60,409 bases of DNA from positions 1 to 60,409 of the forward strand of contig PAZH01000020.1 in NCBI GenBank assembly GCA_002716125.1, written 5' to 3'. The first letter of the stretch is position 1; every line of letters begins with the position of its first letter. This document shows, piece after piece, positions 36,760 through 46,393 of this stretch. Position numbers and translations under genes: made by a program. The notes beneath the pieces were generated by a model, which saw nothing but the letters and a program-made list of their open reading frames with translations, was not told where the DNA came from and ran no database searches. The DNA is from Rhodospirillaceae bacterium (lineage in GTDB: Bacteria > Pseudomonadota > Alphaproteobacteria > UBA8366).

Positions 36760-38013
36760 TTAGACGACGTTCTTAGGCACTTCACGGAACGGACGATCCG
36801 TGTCGAAGCGCGGTTCTTTCGGCATCTTCAAGACACGTTCCGAAATGATGTTCTTCTGAATTTCATCCGTGCCGCCCGCAATCGAAATCGCCGGCGTCGA
36901 GATCAAAATCTCGGCAATCACACCGTCCATCGGACTGTCGTCGCCTGTAAGCATCGATTCCGTACCGGTAATCGCCGTATGAACGCGATTGGCCGCGCGG
37001 GCAACATAGCTTGCCGCGAGTTTCCCCAGCGAGCCTTCCGGCCCCTGCGGGCGTCCCCCTTCTTGGGCCGCCCGAGCGCGGCGCGCCGTCCATTCCGCGG
37101 ACTTCGCCATGATCATCAATTTGGCAATCTCTTGGCGCAACACCGGGTCGGCATTCATTCCGGTCGCCTTGGCACGCTCCAAGACGAGATCGACGCGCCC
37201 CGCCCGCTGCGGGTACCACTTATAGGGCTCAAGCGCGATCGCGTGCTCTTCCGCTTCTTCGCGGTAGATACGCTCTGGACGATCGGAGGCTTGCGCGTAG
37301 CGCCGCATACCGTCCGCACCACGGCGTTCATGCATCAAGGTCGTGGTTGCGACCTTCCAGCCGTCGCCCAAATTTTCGACCATGAATTCAGGCGAAATCT
37401 CAGCATCCGTGAAGAAAACTTGGTTGAACGACGCGTGTCCGTTCATCTGGCGCAACGGCACGACTTCGACGCCGGGCTGATGAATATCAATGATGAAGTA
37501 CGTCATGCCTTTGTGTTTCGGAACATCCACGTCTGTCCGAGCCAACAACAGGCCATAATCCGCGTGATGGGCGCTCGTCGTCCAAACCTTTTGGCCGTTT
37601 ACGACCCATTTGTTTCCTTTCATCTCCGCGCGCGTCGTCGCGCCGGCAAGATCGGAACCGCTTCCGGGTTCGCTGAACAGCTGACACCACGTGTCTTCAC
37701 CCGTCAGGATACGGCGCAGGAACTTTTCTTTATGCATATCCGTGCCGTGGGCCAGAATTGTCGCCGCCGCCAAGGTCCGTATTCCCATCTTCGCGACGCC
37801 GACGGCACCAATCCGGTCGAACTCTTCGTCCACAACGGGCACCAATCCAACCGGCAAATCGCGACCATACCAGTCGCTCGGCCAATGCGGCGCGCCCCAG
37901 CCCGAATCGACCAGCTTGTTCCGCCATTCGACGAGGCCGAGATCGGTATCCCAGTTCGCTTCCAGCCAAGCGCGCACTTCGGCGCGGACGGTCTGTTCGT
38001 TCACTTCTGTCAT
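36760..38013 (-). CDS. Acyl-CoA dehydrogenase
   Basis: 417-residue FAD enzyme. FAD/substrate motifs: QLFSEPGSGSDLAGATTRAE, WVVNGQKVWTTSAHHADYG, and the C-terminal IAGGTDEIQKNIISERVLKMP. The N-terminal part (VNEQTVRAEVRAWLEANWD) is of the longer type seen in sterol- or branched-substrate FadE proteins that work as heteromeric pairs. It lies 13 bases after a second acyl-CoA dehydrogenase, so a heterotetramer is likely. Substrate unknown. Confidence 0.92.
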   Translation of the reverse strand: MTEVNEQTVRAEVRAWLEANWDTDLGLVEWRNKLVDSGWGAPHWPSDWYGRDLPVGLVPVVDEEFDRIGAVGVAKMGIRTLAAATILAHGTDMHKEKFLRRILTGEDTWCQLFSEPGSGSDLAGATTRAEMKGNKWVVNGQKVWTTSAHHADYGLLLARTDVDVPKHKGMTYFIIDIHQPGVEVVPLRQMNGHASFNQVFFTDAEISPEFMVENLGDGWKVATTTLMHERRGADGMRRYAQASDRPERIYREEAEEHAIALEPYKWYPQRAGRVDLVLERAKATGMNADPVLRQEIAKLMIMAKSAEWTARRARAAQEGGRPQGPEGSLGKLAASYVARAANRVHTAITGTESMLTGDDSPMDGVIAEILISTPAISIAGGTDEIQKNIISERVLKMPKEPRFDTDRPFREVPKNVV

Positions 38014-38026
38014 CTTACCGTCCTCC

Positions 38027-39142
38027 TCAAACGTTCCACTGCTGCATCAGACGCTCGCGATGATAGGCAGAGCCACCGAGAAAGACTTCGGAGCTCTTCG
38101 CGCGTTTGAACCACAGATGCGTGTCGTTATCCCAGGTGAACCCGATACCGCCGTGTATCTGAACGGTATGAATAGCGGTCTGCATGTAGGCTTCCGCGGC
38201 CGCCGACTTGGCGAGCGAGGCCAGCGCTGACGTCTCTTCGTCGTCCTCGTCCGCCGCTGCAGCCGCATAGTATGCCGCCGACTTCGCCAATTCGACGTCC
38301 AGCAGCATATCTGCCGCTTTATGCTTCAAAGATTGGAACGATCCAATCGCCCGGCCGAACTGTACCCGCATATTGGCGTATTCGACCGCCGATTCCCGCA
38401 AGCGCTCCGCCCCCCCAACCATTTCGTTAGCGAGACAAATAGCAGAAACGTCGAGTGTTTCAGCGAGCGGATCCGCAGCACCGCCGTCCTCGCCAAGAAG
38501 TTCGGCTTCCACCGAATTGAAGGTCAGCTGCGCCAGTTTACGCGTTGAATCCATGGAATTCAGTGCACTTCGCTCCAAACCGGCGGCGTCTGCCTTCACC
38601 GTAAAGAACGACAAACCATTCGCGCTACGAGCGAGCACAACGATCAAACCCGCTGTACACCCGTCTAAAACGAAGCGCTTCGTGCCATCTATCGTATATT
38701 TGCCGCCGCTTTCTGTTGCGGTTGTAGAGACGTTTGAGCCGTCCCAAGTGCCGTCTTCTTCTGCGACGGCGAGCGTCGCAATTGTCTCGCCAGCCGCGAT
38801 ATCCGGCAATAACAGTTGTTTCTGATCCTCGCTACCGGCCTTTAAAATTGCCGTGGCGGCCATGACCGTCGATGCGAAATACGGGGCACAGAGCAAGGCG
38901 CGACCCATTTCCTCGACGGCAATCGCGAGTTCGCCGATGCCGAATCCCTGCCCGCCGTAAGTCTCGGGAATATGGATGGCCGTCAGTCCGAGTTCCTGGC
39001 TCAACTGTCGCCAGACATCCGGGTCGCACCCCTCGTCGGTCTCCATCAGGCGACGGACTTCGGTCGTTGGCGACTTATCTTCGAGGAACCGGCGCAGGAC
39101 GGAGCGGAATTCCTCCTGCTCGTCCGTAAAACTGAATCTCAT
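38027..39142 (-). CDS. Acyl-CoA dehydrogenase (partner subunit)
   Basis: 371 residues starting at the ATG at 39142, which gives the standard opening MRFSFTDEQEEFRSVLRRFL. The frame stays open upstream but the extra residues are not family-like. The middle domain has IATLAVAEEDGTWDGS and KRFVLDGCTAGLIV; the C-terminal domain has QLHGGIGFTWDND-like VQIHGGIGFTWDNDTHLWFKRAK. Short and less conserved at the FAD motifs than its neighbour, as in two-subunit acyl-CoA dehydrogenases. Confidence 0.9.
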   Translation of the reverse strand: MRFSFTDEQEEFRSVLRRFLEDKSPTTEVRRLMETDEGCDPDVWRQLSQELGLTAIHIPETYGGQGFGIGELAIAVEEMGRALLCAPYFASTVMAATAILKAGSEDQKQLLLPDIAAGETIATLAVAEEDGTWDGSNVSTTATESGGKYTIDGTKRFVLDGCTAGLIVVLARSANGLSFFTVKADAAGLERSALNSMDSTRKLAQLTFNSVEAELLGEDGGAADPLAETLDVSAICLANEMVGGAERLRESAVEYANMRVQFGRAIGSFQSLKHKAADMLLDVELAKSAAYYAAAAADEDDEETSALASLAKSAAAEAYMQTAIHTVQIHGGIGFTWDNDTHLWFKRAKSSEVFLGGSAYHRERLMQQWNV

Positions 39143-39328
39143 TTCCAATGCTCCTAGGCAGCGTAGCGCGTGATTATCGCAGACCGGGCAGCTACCCAGC
39201 GTCTCACCTCGCACAACATTTCTACTGGTGAAACTTAGATTTGGATCATCCCGCCGCAAGATGCACCGCGGATCAAATCCATCGATCGCGAGATTGCTCG
39301 CTGCCGGCATCCGGACGCAAACAAGCCT

Positions 39329-40693
39329 TTAAGCCAGTCGTAGATACACTGCTGATATCCCGATGAAAGCCCCGACCATCGCGATAACAGCGCCATAGGT
39401 CAGCCGGTCCCGCCGCAAACACCAGGCAATCCCTTGCAGGATGGAACGAATCCACGGCGCATCGATCGGCGGACGCAGAAAGATAATGCCGGAAATCAAT
39501 GCCGGAATGGAACAAACGAGAAAACCAACACTGTATGAGTTCGTGATGGCCAGCAATCCCCCGTAGAGCGCGGGATAAATCATCATGGCCACGCTCGTAA
39601 ACGACAACACGCCACCGGTGACGCCGCCCACTCTGTCGGGCGGCGATAATCGGGCGATCTCCGCCAATAAAATACCGTGCCAGCTCAATGAGGTAATGTT
39701 GTAGAGAATCGCGACCCAGAGGATGAGGGAATAACTCCAACTTGCGTCATAGAAGCTGGTAAGCACCGCCGCGAGCGTCCCGAAAATCCCGATCCCCCCC
39801 AGAATCGTGCGCGCCGAGAACAACGTACTGCCGAGGTAGCCCCAAAAAATACGCGCGCCCACCGCGGTAAAGGCGGAGATCGCAAATGCGGATCCTGCCT
39901 CAGCCTCCGTGTAGTCGAGCCCATCAATCAGAAAAAGAATAAAGAAACCGGCGAAGATCGACTGTAAGCCGCCGAACGCAAAGGCGCCGAACGATATGTC
40001 GCGTAGCTGGGGATGCGAAATCACGAATTTCATCGTCTCGGAGACGCCGGAGAAGGTGAGCTGCACGTTCGGATCGCGGTCGGCATCGAAATGCGCCCGA
40101 ATGGGTTGAAGCGACAAGGCCACAAGGTAGACGATCAACCCGGTCACAAACGCGGTGCCGTAGGCATCAAGATGAATCGGTGTTTTGAATGTGGCGCTGT
40201 AGACGCTGATCGTCAGCAGGAACGGTATTAGTAACCCGCCGATGAGACTGCCGACCGGAACGCCTGTCTGCTTGACGGAAAAAACGACGGGCGCCAAACG
40301 CGGCGGGCAGACCCGCGCCAAGATGTGCGAGCTCGCCGGCGTCGAGACCGCCGCCATGCCGAGAAGGATGGCACCGATCGGGTAAATCCACAGAATACCC
40401 GTCGAGACGACAAGCAGACTTCCCCCCATCAGGATCAAACACCATTGGCTGATCCGTAACGCGCCGTATCGCAAGATAAAGCCGCCGCACCCCATGGCGC
40501 CGATAATGGCCGCAATGTTCTGAAGAAAAAGGTAGAAGCCGAGCCACGCGCGGGAGATGCCAAAATCTTCTGCGATCCGGTCCGCAAGGATCGGCATGGC
40601 AATTTGGCATACGTAAGAGAACGCCTGCTGCATCAGCATCGAAAAGACGGCGATACTCAAGATAACCCGCCAATCGAAGCGTTCGAGATTCAT
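39329..40693 (-). CDS. Major facilitator superfamily transporter
   Basis: 454 residues, about 12 membrane helices plus hydrophobic C-terminal segments. The half after helix 2 carries a weak A-motif (GFILRYGALRIS); PRLAPVVFSVKQTGVPVGSLIGGLL contains the motif-C-like VPVGSLIGG run of cyanate/nitrate-type MFS members. The stop codon of the HlyD-like gene overlaps its ATG (TGATG). Pairing with an HlyD-type adaptor is usual for EmrB-class 14-helix pumps but not for this type, so the cargo is open. Confidence 0.85.
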   Translation of the reverse strand: MNLERFDWRVILSIAVFSMLMQQAFSYVCQIAMPILADRIAEDFGISRAWLGFYLFLQNIAAIIGAMGCGGFILRYGALRISQWCLILMGGSLLVVSTGILWIYPIGAILLGMAAVSTPASSHILARVCPPRLAPVVFSVKQTGVPVGSLIGGLLIPFLLTISVYSATFKTPIHLDAYGTAFVTGLIVYLVALSLQPIRAHFDADRDPNVQLTFSGVSETMKFVISHPQLRDISFGAFAFGGLQSIFAGFFILFLIDGLDYTEAEAGSAFAISAFTAVGARIFWGYLGSTLFSARTILGGIGIFGTLAAVLTSFYDASWSYSLILWVAILYNITSLSWHGILLAEIARLSPPDRVGGVTGGVLSFTSVAMMIYPALYGGLLAITNSYSVGFLVCSIPALISGIIFLRPPIDAPWIRSILQGIAWCLRRDRLTYGAVIAMVGAFIGISAVYLRLA

Positions 40694-41799
40694 CAGAACC
40701 TAATTTGATCGTAAATCTGAATGTTCACTTCGACCAACATCCCGGGTGCAATTTTCTCCGGCGGGTCGAGAATCTTCATTCGCACCGGGATTCGTTGCGT
40801 CTGTTTGCGCGACCGCCCGTTATTGGACGCCTGGTCGCCCGCCATCTGCGACGCCGTCACGCTGCCGATGAACGTGACTACGCCATTGAATTCCTGAAAC
40901 GGATATGGATAAGCGTCCATGTCAATGATGACCCGCTGCCCGATCTCAAGGTGCCTTACCTGCGATTCATCGACATTCGCTTCGATCCATAGGGAGTTCT
41001 CGTCATGAAGCAGGATCATTCGCTCCGCTTCTTCGACATGTTCGCCTTTATATTTATAGACGCTGTCGATAATGCCGTTAATTGGACTTCGAACGTAATG
41101 ATAGGTCAGTCGAGCCTCTTCTTGGTTTTTTAAAGTATTTATTTTCGTTATATTTAGATTTGTAATTTGCTTTTCAGCTTTTAATACTTCTAATCGTGAC
41201 CTAGATGCTTTTATTTCTTTCAATTCGAGCTCTGATACCTTAATATTAGCCGCCGAATTCTCGACTTCCGCTTCAATTATCAGCGTTTTACTCTGCTCTT
41301 CCTCGAAACTTTTCTTCGATGTGAGCTTTTTTTGGTACAGAATACGTGTCCGCTCGAGATTCTTTTTTGCCAAATCGAAGCGGTTTCGGATGGTTGCGTG
41401 CTTAATATTCAATGCCTTGATGGCTTCCCGTTTGGTCGCCAAGCGGGAAGTCAGGTCTTGTTCGAAGGCTAAAATCTCAGCTTCAATTTTAGCGCGCTGC
41501 CCCTCTTCGCGAACAAGATCCGCTTCCAAGGCTCTGATCTTTAGTCGTTGTACGTTCGCCTTTAACGCAACAAGGAGATCGCCTTCCTTTACCCGGTCCC
41601 CCTCTTTGACATAGACCTTCTCGATCTCACCATCGATCCGCGACGAGAGCGTCGTGAGCTCTGCCTCGATACGCGCGTCATACTCGTAGACATGCGTCAA
41701 CCAATAGAAAATCTCATATGTAATAAGTGCGATTACACCGACGCCCGCCAATACGCCGAGCTTCTTGAGGATTGACTTGCTTTTCGTATCGAGCGGCAT
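40693..41799 (-). CDS. HlyD/EmrA-family membrane fusion protein
   Basis: 368 residues from ATG 41799. One N-terminal membrane helix (LGVLAGVGVIALITYEIFYW), then a lipoyl-like half (SSRIDGEIEKVYVKEGDRVKEGDLLV), a long coiled-coil hairpin (about residues 75-215) and the second half with YHYVRSPINGIIDSVYKYKGEHVEEAE followed by beta-barrel strands (GQRVIIDMDAYP). The coiled-coil part (bases about 41100-41350) is conspicuously A/T-rich and Lys/Ile/Glu-rich compared with neighbours. No TolC-type gene is nearby. Confidence 0.9.
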   Translation of the reverse strand: MPLDTKSKSILKKLGVLAGVGVIALITYEIFYWLTHVYEYDARIEAELTTLSSRIDGEIEKVYVKEGDRVKEGDLLVALKANVQRLKIRALEADLVREEGQRAKIEAEILAFEQDLTSRLATKREAIKALNIKHATIRNRFDLAKKNLERTRILYQKKLTSKKSFEEEQSKTLIIEAEVENSAANIKVSELELKEIKASRSRLEVLKAEKQITNLNITKINTLKNQEEARLTYHYVRSPINGIIDSVYKYKGEHVEEAERMILLHDENSLWIEANVDESQVRHLEIGQRVIIDMDAYPYPFQEFNGVVTFIGSVTASQMAGDQASNNGRSRKQTQRIPVRMKILDPPEKIAPGMLVEVNIQIYDQIRF

Positions 41800-41805
41800 G
41801 CCGCA

Positions 41806-41818
41806 CCAACGTCGTTGG
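41806..41818. promoter_or_regulatory. Short palindrome before the HlyD-like gene
   Basis: CCAACG-T-CGTTGG, a perfect 6-bp inverted repeat with one central base, ends 7 bases before the ATG at 41799 on the reverse strand. It could be an operator or a translation-blocking hairpin. Confidence 0.3.
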
Positions 41819-41892
41819 ACCAAGGTATCGAAGCATCAATCTATCGCGACACCGTCAATCAGCAATCACCGCAACATATTTGTGAAGTGCGT

Positions 41893-43236
41893 TCAGCTGT
41901 CCTTGACGTATGGATTCCGCCCTTTGCGCATCTGGAGCCGGAGCGGCACACCGTCAAGTTCGAAATCTTCGCGCATGCCGTTTTCCAAGTATCGCAGATA
42001 GGCATCGGGAAGTTCCGTAGGTTGCGAGACCCAGAGGGCAAATGTGGGCGGCCGGGTCTTGATCTGCGTCATGTAGCGAATTCGTATCCGGCGCCCCCGC
42101 GCCAGCGGCGGCGGATGCGCTTCGATCATTGCCATCAGCCAATCGTTAAGCGGCGATGTCGGAATACGCCTATTCCAAACCTCATAAATCGAAAACACGG
42201 CGTCCAGAAGCTTGTCGAGATTGCGCCCATGCAGCCCGGACGTATGGATGACCGGAACGCCCTTTACCTGCGGCAATGACGTCTCAAGCCGGTCCCGCAG
42301 GCGTTGGCGGGCATCCGCCTGGTCCTCGACAGCATCCCACTTGTTGGCGGCAATGACGAGTGCGCGCCCTTCCTCGATCACGCGCCGGGCGATCTTCAAA
42401 TCCTGGCGTTCGAGCATGGCGTCCCCATCGAGCACCAAGACCACGACTTGCGCGAACCGAATGGCGCGGTTCGTGTCGCCGGCAGACAATTTTTCAAGCT
42501 TATGTTCGACGCGCGCCCGACGGCGGAGACCCGCTGTATCGACCAACTTGATCCGCCGGCCGCGATACGCCCAATCAACCGATATGGCATCCCGTGTGAT
42601 ACCGGCTTCCGGCCCCGTCAGTAGCCGCTCCTCCCCGATCAATCGGTTCACCAGAGTCGATTTACCAACATTCGGACGGCCAACGATCGCGAGTTGTAAC
42701 GGCGCGCCGTCATCGGGGTCATCAGAGCTATCTTCTCCAAACTCTTCAGCGGCCTCGGACAACACCTCGAAGAGATCGACCATGCCTTCCCCATGTTCCG
42801 CGGAAATCGGAACCGGTTCTCCCAACCCAAGCTCGAAGGCCTCGTATAGTCCCCCCTCGCCCGCCTGGCCTTCGCATTTGTTGGCGACCAAAACCGCACG
42901 CGCGCCCGCCCGCCTGATCCAGTCCGCGAAGTGCCGGTCGAGCGGTGTAATGCCCGCCCGAGCGTCGATGAGCATGAGAGCAACGTCGGCTTCTTCGACC
43001 GCCACCTCGGTCTGTTGGCGCATGCGTCCTTCAAGGCTCTCGTCCGTCACCTCTTCCAGACCAGCCGTATCGATGACACGGAATGACAGATCACCGATGC
43101 GCCCTTCGCCTTCTCGGCGATCTCGTGTCACGCCCGGCATATCGTCGACGAGCGCCAAGCGGCGACCGACAAGGCGATTGAAAAGTGTCGACTTGCCCAC
43201 ATTCGGGCGGCCGACGATGGCGACGGTAAAACTCAT
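41893..43236 (-). CDS. der: Ribosome biogenesis GTPase Der (EngA)
   Basis: 447 residues with two tandem GTPase domains, each starting [12 protein letters not shown] (residues about 6 and 187), with DTAGLEEV / DTAGLRRR switch II and NKCEG / NKWDA base-recognition motifs, then a KH-like C-terminal domain ending in a basic tail ([16 protein letters not shown]). Needed for 50S assembly. It lies 41 bases after bamB; the order yfgM-bamB-der is conserved in proteobacteria. Confidence 0.97.
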   Translation of the reverse strand: MSFTVAIVGRPNVGKSTLFNRLVGRRLALVDDMPGVTRDRREGEGRIGDLSFRVIDTAGLEEVTDESLEGRMRQQTEVAVEEADVALMLIDARAGITPLDRHFADWIRRAGARAVLVANKCEGQAGEGGLYEAFELGLGEPVPISAEHGEGMVDLFEVLSEAAEEFGEDSSDDPDDGAPLQLAIVGRPNVGKSTLVNRLIGEERLLTGPEAGITRDAISVDWAYRGRRIKLVDTAGLRRRARVEHKLEKLSAGDTNRAIRFAQVVVLVLDGDAMLERQDLKIARRVIEEGRALVIAANKWDAVEDQADARQRLRDRLETSLPQVKGVPVIHTSGLHGRNLDKLLDAVFSIYEVWNRRIPTSPLNDWLMAMIEAHPPPLARGRRIRIRYMTQIKTRPPTFALWVSQPTELPDAYLRYLENGMREDFELDGVPLRLQMRKGRNPYVKDS

Positions 43237-43277
43237 TTTTCACACAATCGGTTTCGTGCAAGCCTGGTTATCGGCCG

Positions 43278-44624
43278 CTAACGATAGACGATCAAGTCTG
43301 CATCGTCGGATAAGAAAAATACACTTCCGCTTGCGACAACCGGCGCAACCGACAATTTATCCGTCAGTTCGAGTTTACTCAGAAATGCACCCGTGTAGGG
43401 CGATACGCTCAGCACTTCGCCATGATTCCCGACAACCATCAATCGGTCGCTGGCGAGCACCGGCCCGAACCATTTGATCGGGCCGTCCTTATCTTCCGGA
43501 TCTTCATATTTCGGTAGTGACTGCACCCAACGCACCCGCCCGCCAAGCCGCGTTAAACAGTACAGATCGCCCTGGTTGCTCAGGACATAAATGAAATTTC
43601 CGGCGACCCAAGGCGTCTCAGACCCCCCAATCGATCGATCCCAAACACGCGCGCCAGTCCGCAAATCGATCGCAACGAGACGACCTGAATGACTGATCGC
43701 ATACACGACACCGCGGTCGACGACAGGGTGGCCACGAATATGCGCGACAGTCGACAACGTATCGGTGCGTCTTACGGCGACAAGACTATCGGACCAGACG
43801 ACACGGCCATTCGTAACGCGAAGGGCGACAAGTTCGCCCGAAGAATAGGGCGAGATCACCGTATTGCCGACAAGTGCGGGGCTTCCACCGCCCAACAACC
43901 CAGCGGACTCAGATATGCCCGAATGAGTCCACAGCTTCTTGCCGCTTTCCTCGTCAAACGCGACCGTCTGATTGTCAATCGTAACGACGAAGACGCGGCC
44001 GCCGCCAACCGTGGGGCTGGATCGACTGGGGCCCGGCAGGTTGCCGCGCCACAACTCGGCACCGTTGTCCGCACGTAAGGCGATGATTTTTCCAAATCCG
44101 GTCGACATGAAGACCCGACCACCTTCGTAAGCCAGTCCTCCGCCAAACGTCTCTTCGTCTTCCTCAGGGACGTTCGGATCGTAATTCCAAACCTGTTTTC
44201 CGGTCGAAATCTCGAACGCGTTCACTTCAAATTCCGCATCCATGGTGAAGACATAACCATCGGCGACGACGGGGCGCGCTACCAGACGTCTTTCGTCGCT
44301 CGAACCTTCCCCAATACTTTGGTCCCACGCCTCGACAACAGTGTTACGAATTTTCAAATGGTGCATGGCATGCATCGCATTGCCGCCAGCTTGCGTCCAA
44401 TTCGGATTTTCTCGAGGGGTCGGCAACAAAACACGCAAATCGGAAACGCGTGGATCGGCTTGCAATTCACCTTCGTTCAGCATTACCGGAATTCTTTGTC
44501 CCGGTAGCGGCACTTCCTTTTGGCCGGTGACTTCCTTAATCCAATCGCAAGACGACAGCGATAATGCGACGATCGTTATGACGATCATTCTTCGCGTCGT
44601 CGAACGCCCAGCAGACGTAAGCAC
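43278..44624 (-). CDS. bamB: Outer-membrane assembly lipoprotein BamB
   Basis: 448-residue PQQ-like beta-propeller lipoprotein of the BAM complex. The signal peptide ends in the lipobox LSSC with C26. Propeller repeats show as GRVFMSTGFGKIIALRADNGAELW, FVVTIDNQTVAFDEESGKKLW, AISHSGRLVAIDLRTGARVWD and VLSNQGDLYCL. The GTG at 44624 has GAGG seven bases upstream; ATG 44588 is a fallback that would leave a shorter signal. Confidence 0.93.
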   Translation of the reverse strand: MLTSAGRSTTRRMIVITIVALSLSSCDWIKEVTGQKEVPLPGQRIPVMLNEGELQADPRVSDLRVLLPTPRENPNWTQAGGNAMHAMHHLKIRNTVVEAWDQSIGEGSSDERRLVARPVVADGYVFTMDAEFEVNAFEISTGKQVWNYDPNVPEEDEETFGGGLAYEGGRVFMSTGFGKIIALRADNGAELWRGNLPGPSRSSPTVGGGRVFVVTIDNQTVAFDEESGKKLWTHSGISESAGLLGGGSPALVGNTVISPYSSGELVALRVTNGRVVWSDSLVAVRRTDTLSTVAHIRGHPVVDRGVVYAISHSGRLVAIDLRTGARVWDRSIGGSETPWVAGNFIYVLSNQGDLYCLTRLGGRVRWVQSLPKYEDPEDKDGPIKWFGPVLASDRLMVVGNHGEVLSVSPYTGAFLSKLELTDKLSVAPVVASGSVFFLSDDADLIVYR

Positions 44625-44640
44625 CTCAGAACCTCAATTC

Positions 44641-45285
44641 TTATCGGCCAAGAATCTGCAAAATTTCCGCAGCCCGAGATCGAGCACCGGGAGGCGCCGT
44701 CAGATCATCTGTCAACTTCTGGAACTCGGTCTTTGCCAATTCCTTGTCGCCGACGCGAAGGGCCAAAGCTGCGGATAGTTCACGTGCCGAATGTCGCCAG
44801 GCTGCTTCCGGTGCAAGAAGCGGTGTGAGACGTGTCCGCAAATCATTCGGATCCCCCTCGTCCAACGTGTGCATGATCGCTAGCAGAGACGCCAGATCGC
44901 GATAGAGCTCGTCGACACCGTCGTCGGCTGCGATGGCGTCCAACTCCTTAACGGCACCCGCGATGTCGCCCGATTCTTTTAGGGCATCAACCGTGCGAAA
45001 CCGCGCGAGAAGCGCGTAGCCGTCCTGCGCTTCGGCGGCCAAAACACGAAATGCTTCGGCGGCTTCCAGCTGTTTCCCTTCGGCCGATAAGGCGGCGGCC
45101 GCGACAAAACGGTCGCTGTCATCTTGCTGGCGCTGCGCCGTGTATTCCCGCCATCCAACAGATGCGGTCGTTCCCAAGACGAGGGCGACAGCCGCAGCGA
45201 TAATATATCCGCCGTAATCCTTCCAAAGTTTGCTGTATCGATCACGACGGACCTCTTCTTCGACTTCTTGGAAGATGTCGCCCAC
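44641..45285 (-). CDS. YfgM-like TPR membrane protein
   Basis: 214 residues from GTG 45285, preceded by GAGAGG. A cytoplasmic N-terminus (VGDIFQEVEEEVRRDRYSKLWKDYG) and one membrane helix (YIIAAAVALVLGTTASVGW) are followed by a helical repeat domain (AAALSAEGKQLEAAEAFRVLAAEA, ...). This is the layout of YfgM, an ancillary SecYEG protein that hands substrates to periplasmic chaperones. Its position directly before bamB supports the call. The frame continues upstream to 45384 but without family similarity. Confidence 0.85.
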   Translation of the reverse strand: MGDIFQEVEEEVRRDRYSKLWKDYGGYIIAAAVALVLGTTASVGWREYTAQRQQDDSDRFVAAAALSAEGKQLEAAEAFRVLAAEAQDGYALLARFRTVDALKESGDIAGAVKELDAIAADDGVDELYRDLASLLAIMHTLDEGDPNDLRTRLTPLLAPEAAWRHSARELSAALALRVGDKELAKTEFQKLTDDLTAPPGARSRAAEILQILGR

Positions 45286-45508
45286 GCTGCGCTGCCTCTC
45301 TCGATTGAATTCGCTGTTTATTCGGCCCTTTCGACCGTGGCGGTAATGTAGCGATACGCCCCTATGGAGGCAACCGGAAGTCACGCTTCGAAGTCAGCAT
45401 GCTTGAACCGTATTCGCCGATGCGTAACAATGATCGTGTTTCGTTTTTGGCCTCTTTTTTAGGGGCGGGAAACAGGAGCGTTCTGAGCAACTACGATCGG
45501 ACGCAAAC

Positions 45509-45862
45509 ATGGAGGATACGCTAGAGCCACAATCCTTTCGCTGGACGGGTCAAGGTTTCCTGCTCGGCACGGCGTTGATGGTTCTTGCCGCCTGTGGCTC
45601 GAGTTCTTTCCTCGTGCTTTCCGGATCGGTTGCGAACTTTATTCAAACCGACAAATTGCCAACGGACTTCGTTGCCGAATGGGCATCCGGCAAGGAATGC
45701 CGCGCCCTGGTCGCTATGAAGGACGGCGGCCCCTTGTGCCGCAAAACATTTGACGCGCCGCGGGTTTATGAAAAACCGGTTTATTGCTATCGAACGCTCG
45801 GTTCCATCACTTGTTACGATGAGCCCGATCCCTACCGCACCAGTACGCAGAGGGTTCGGTAA
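45509..45862 (+). CDS. Small cysteine-containing lipoprotein
   Basis: 117 residues. Signal segment GFLLGTALMVLAAC with lipobox LAAC, so the lipidated residue would be C29. The mature part has four further cysteines in two pairs (ECRALVAMKDGGPLC and YCYRTLGSITC), suggesting two periplasmic disulfides. I do not recognise a named family. An unusually long n-region of about 13 residues precedes the hydrophobic core; an internal start near the core is possible. Confidence 0.7.
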   Translation: MEDTLEPQSFRWTGQGFLLGTALMVLAACGSSSFLVLSGSVANFIQTDKLPTDFVAEWASGKECRALVAMKDGGPLCRKTFDAPRVYEKPVYCYRTLGSITCYDEPDPYRTSTQRVR

Positions 45863-45940
45863 TATGATCATGCGTGCGTGCTTCATCCCAACGGGTCCCG
45901 CCGCCACATGGACCGACACAGGTAGCGAGGGGGCAATTCG

Positions 45941-46288
45941 TTGAGTGATCCAATTCGTCTGGCGGATTACCGCCGACCCAAAAATCGCGTGTATTTCGAT
46001 CGGCAGGAATTGCGCCGCCTGCTTGATGTCTACAGTCGCCGCGTCATGTCAGGCGAATGGAAGGACTATGCGATCGACTATCAGAACGGCAGCGCGATTT
46101 TCTCTATTTTCCGGCACAGTTTTGACTCGCCACTTTTCGCCATCGCCAAACGCCGCGACGGCAAGAAATCCGCATATCAGGTTTTTAGTGGCCCTCGTAA
46201 ACTCAAGCAAAGCGCTACGATCGAAGACGCGCTCTCTATATTCGACAAAGAGCTGCGGGAAATTCCAACTCACCGCCGATCGCGCTGA
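45941..46288 (+). CDS. DUF2794 domain protein
   Basis: 115 residues, the small alphaproteobacterial DUF2794 family: VYFDRQELRRLLDVYSRRV, WKDYAIDY, ALFSIFRHSFDSPLFAI-like FSIFRHSFDSPLFAIAKR, then QVFSGPRKLKQSATIEDAL. Function not known. Start is TTG at 45941, with GAGGGGG seven bases upstream, which decides it. Followed by an A/T-rich stem-loop. Confidence 0.85.
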   Translation: MSDPIRLADYRRPKNRVYFDRQELRRLLDVYSRRVMSGEWKDYAIDYQNGSAIFSIFRHSFDSPLFAIAKRRDGKKSAYQVFSGPRKLKQSATIEDALSIFDKELREIPTHRRSR

Positions 46289-46310
46289 CAACCCACACCA
46301 CATTGTCGTT

Positions 46311-46334
46311 CAAATAAGCTTGTTATTTGTTCTC
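46311..46334 (+). terminator. Possible terminator after the DUF2794 gene
   Basis: CAAATAA (46311-46317) and TTATTTG (46323-46329) form a perfect 7-bp stem with a GCTTG loop, followed within a few bases by CTTTTTG. The stem is A/T-only apart from its base, so it would be weak. Confidence 0.4.
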
Positions 46335-46393
46335 TTTTTGTTCTAATTGTTCCCGTACCGTCCTAGCCGGGACCGTCGAGAACAGAGGATCAC

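Noticed and set aside
36979..38109. 376-codon forward frame opposite the acyl-CoA dehydrogenase
   Set aside because: Antisense shadow of a well-supported gene; His/Arg-rich composition typical of reverse-frame translation.
42212..43477. 421-codon forward frame opposite der
   Set aside because: Ser/Arg/Pro-rich translation with no domain; der on the other strand is certain.
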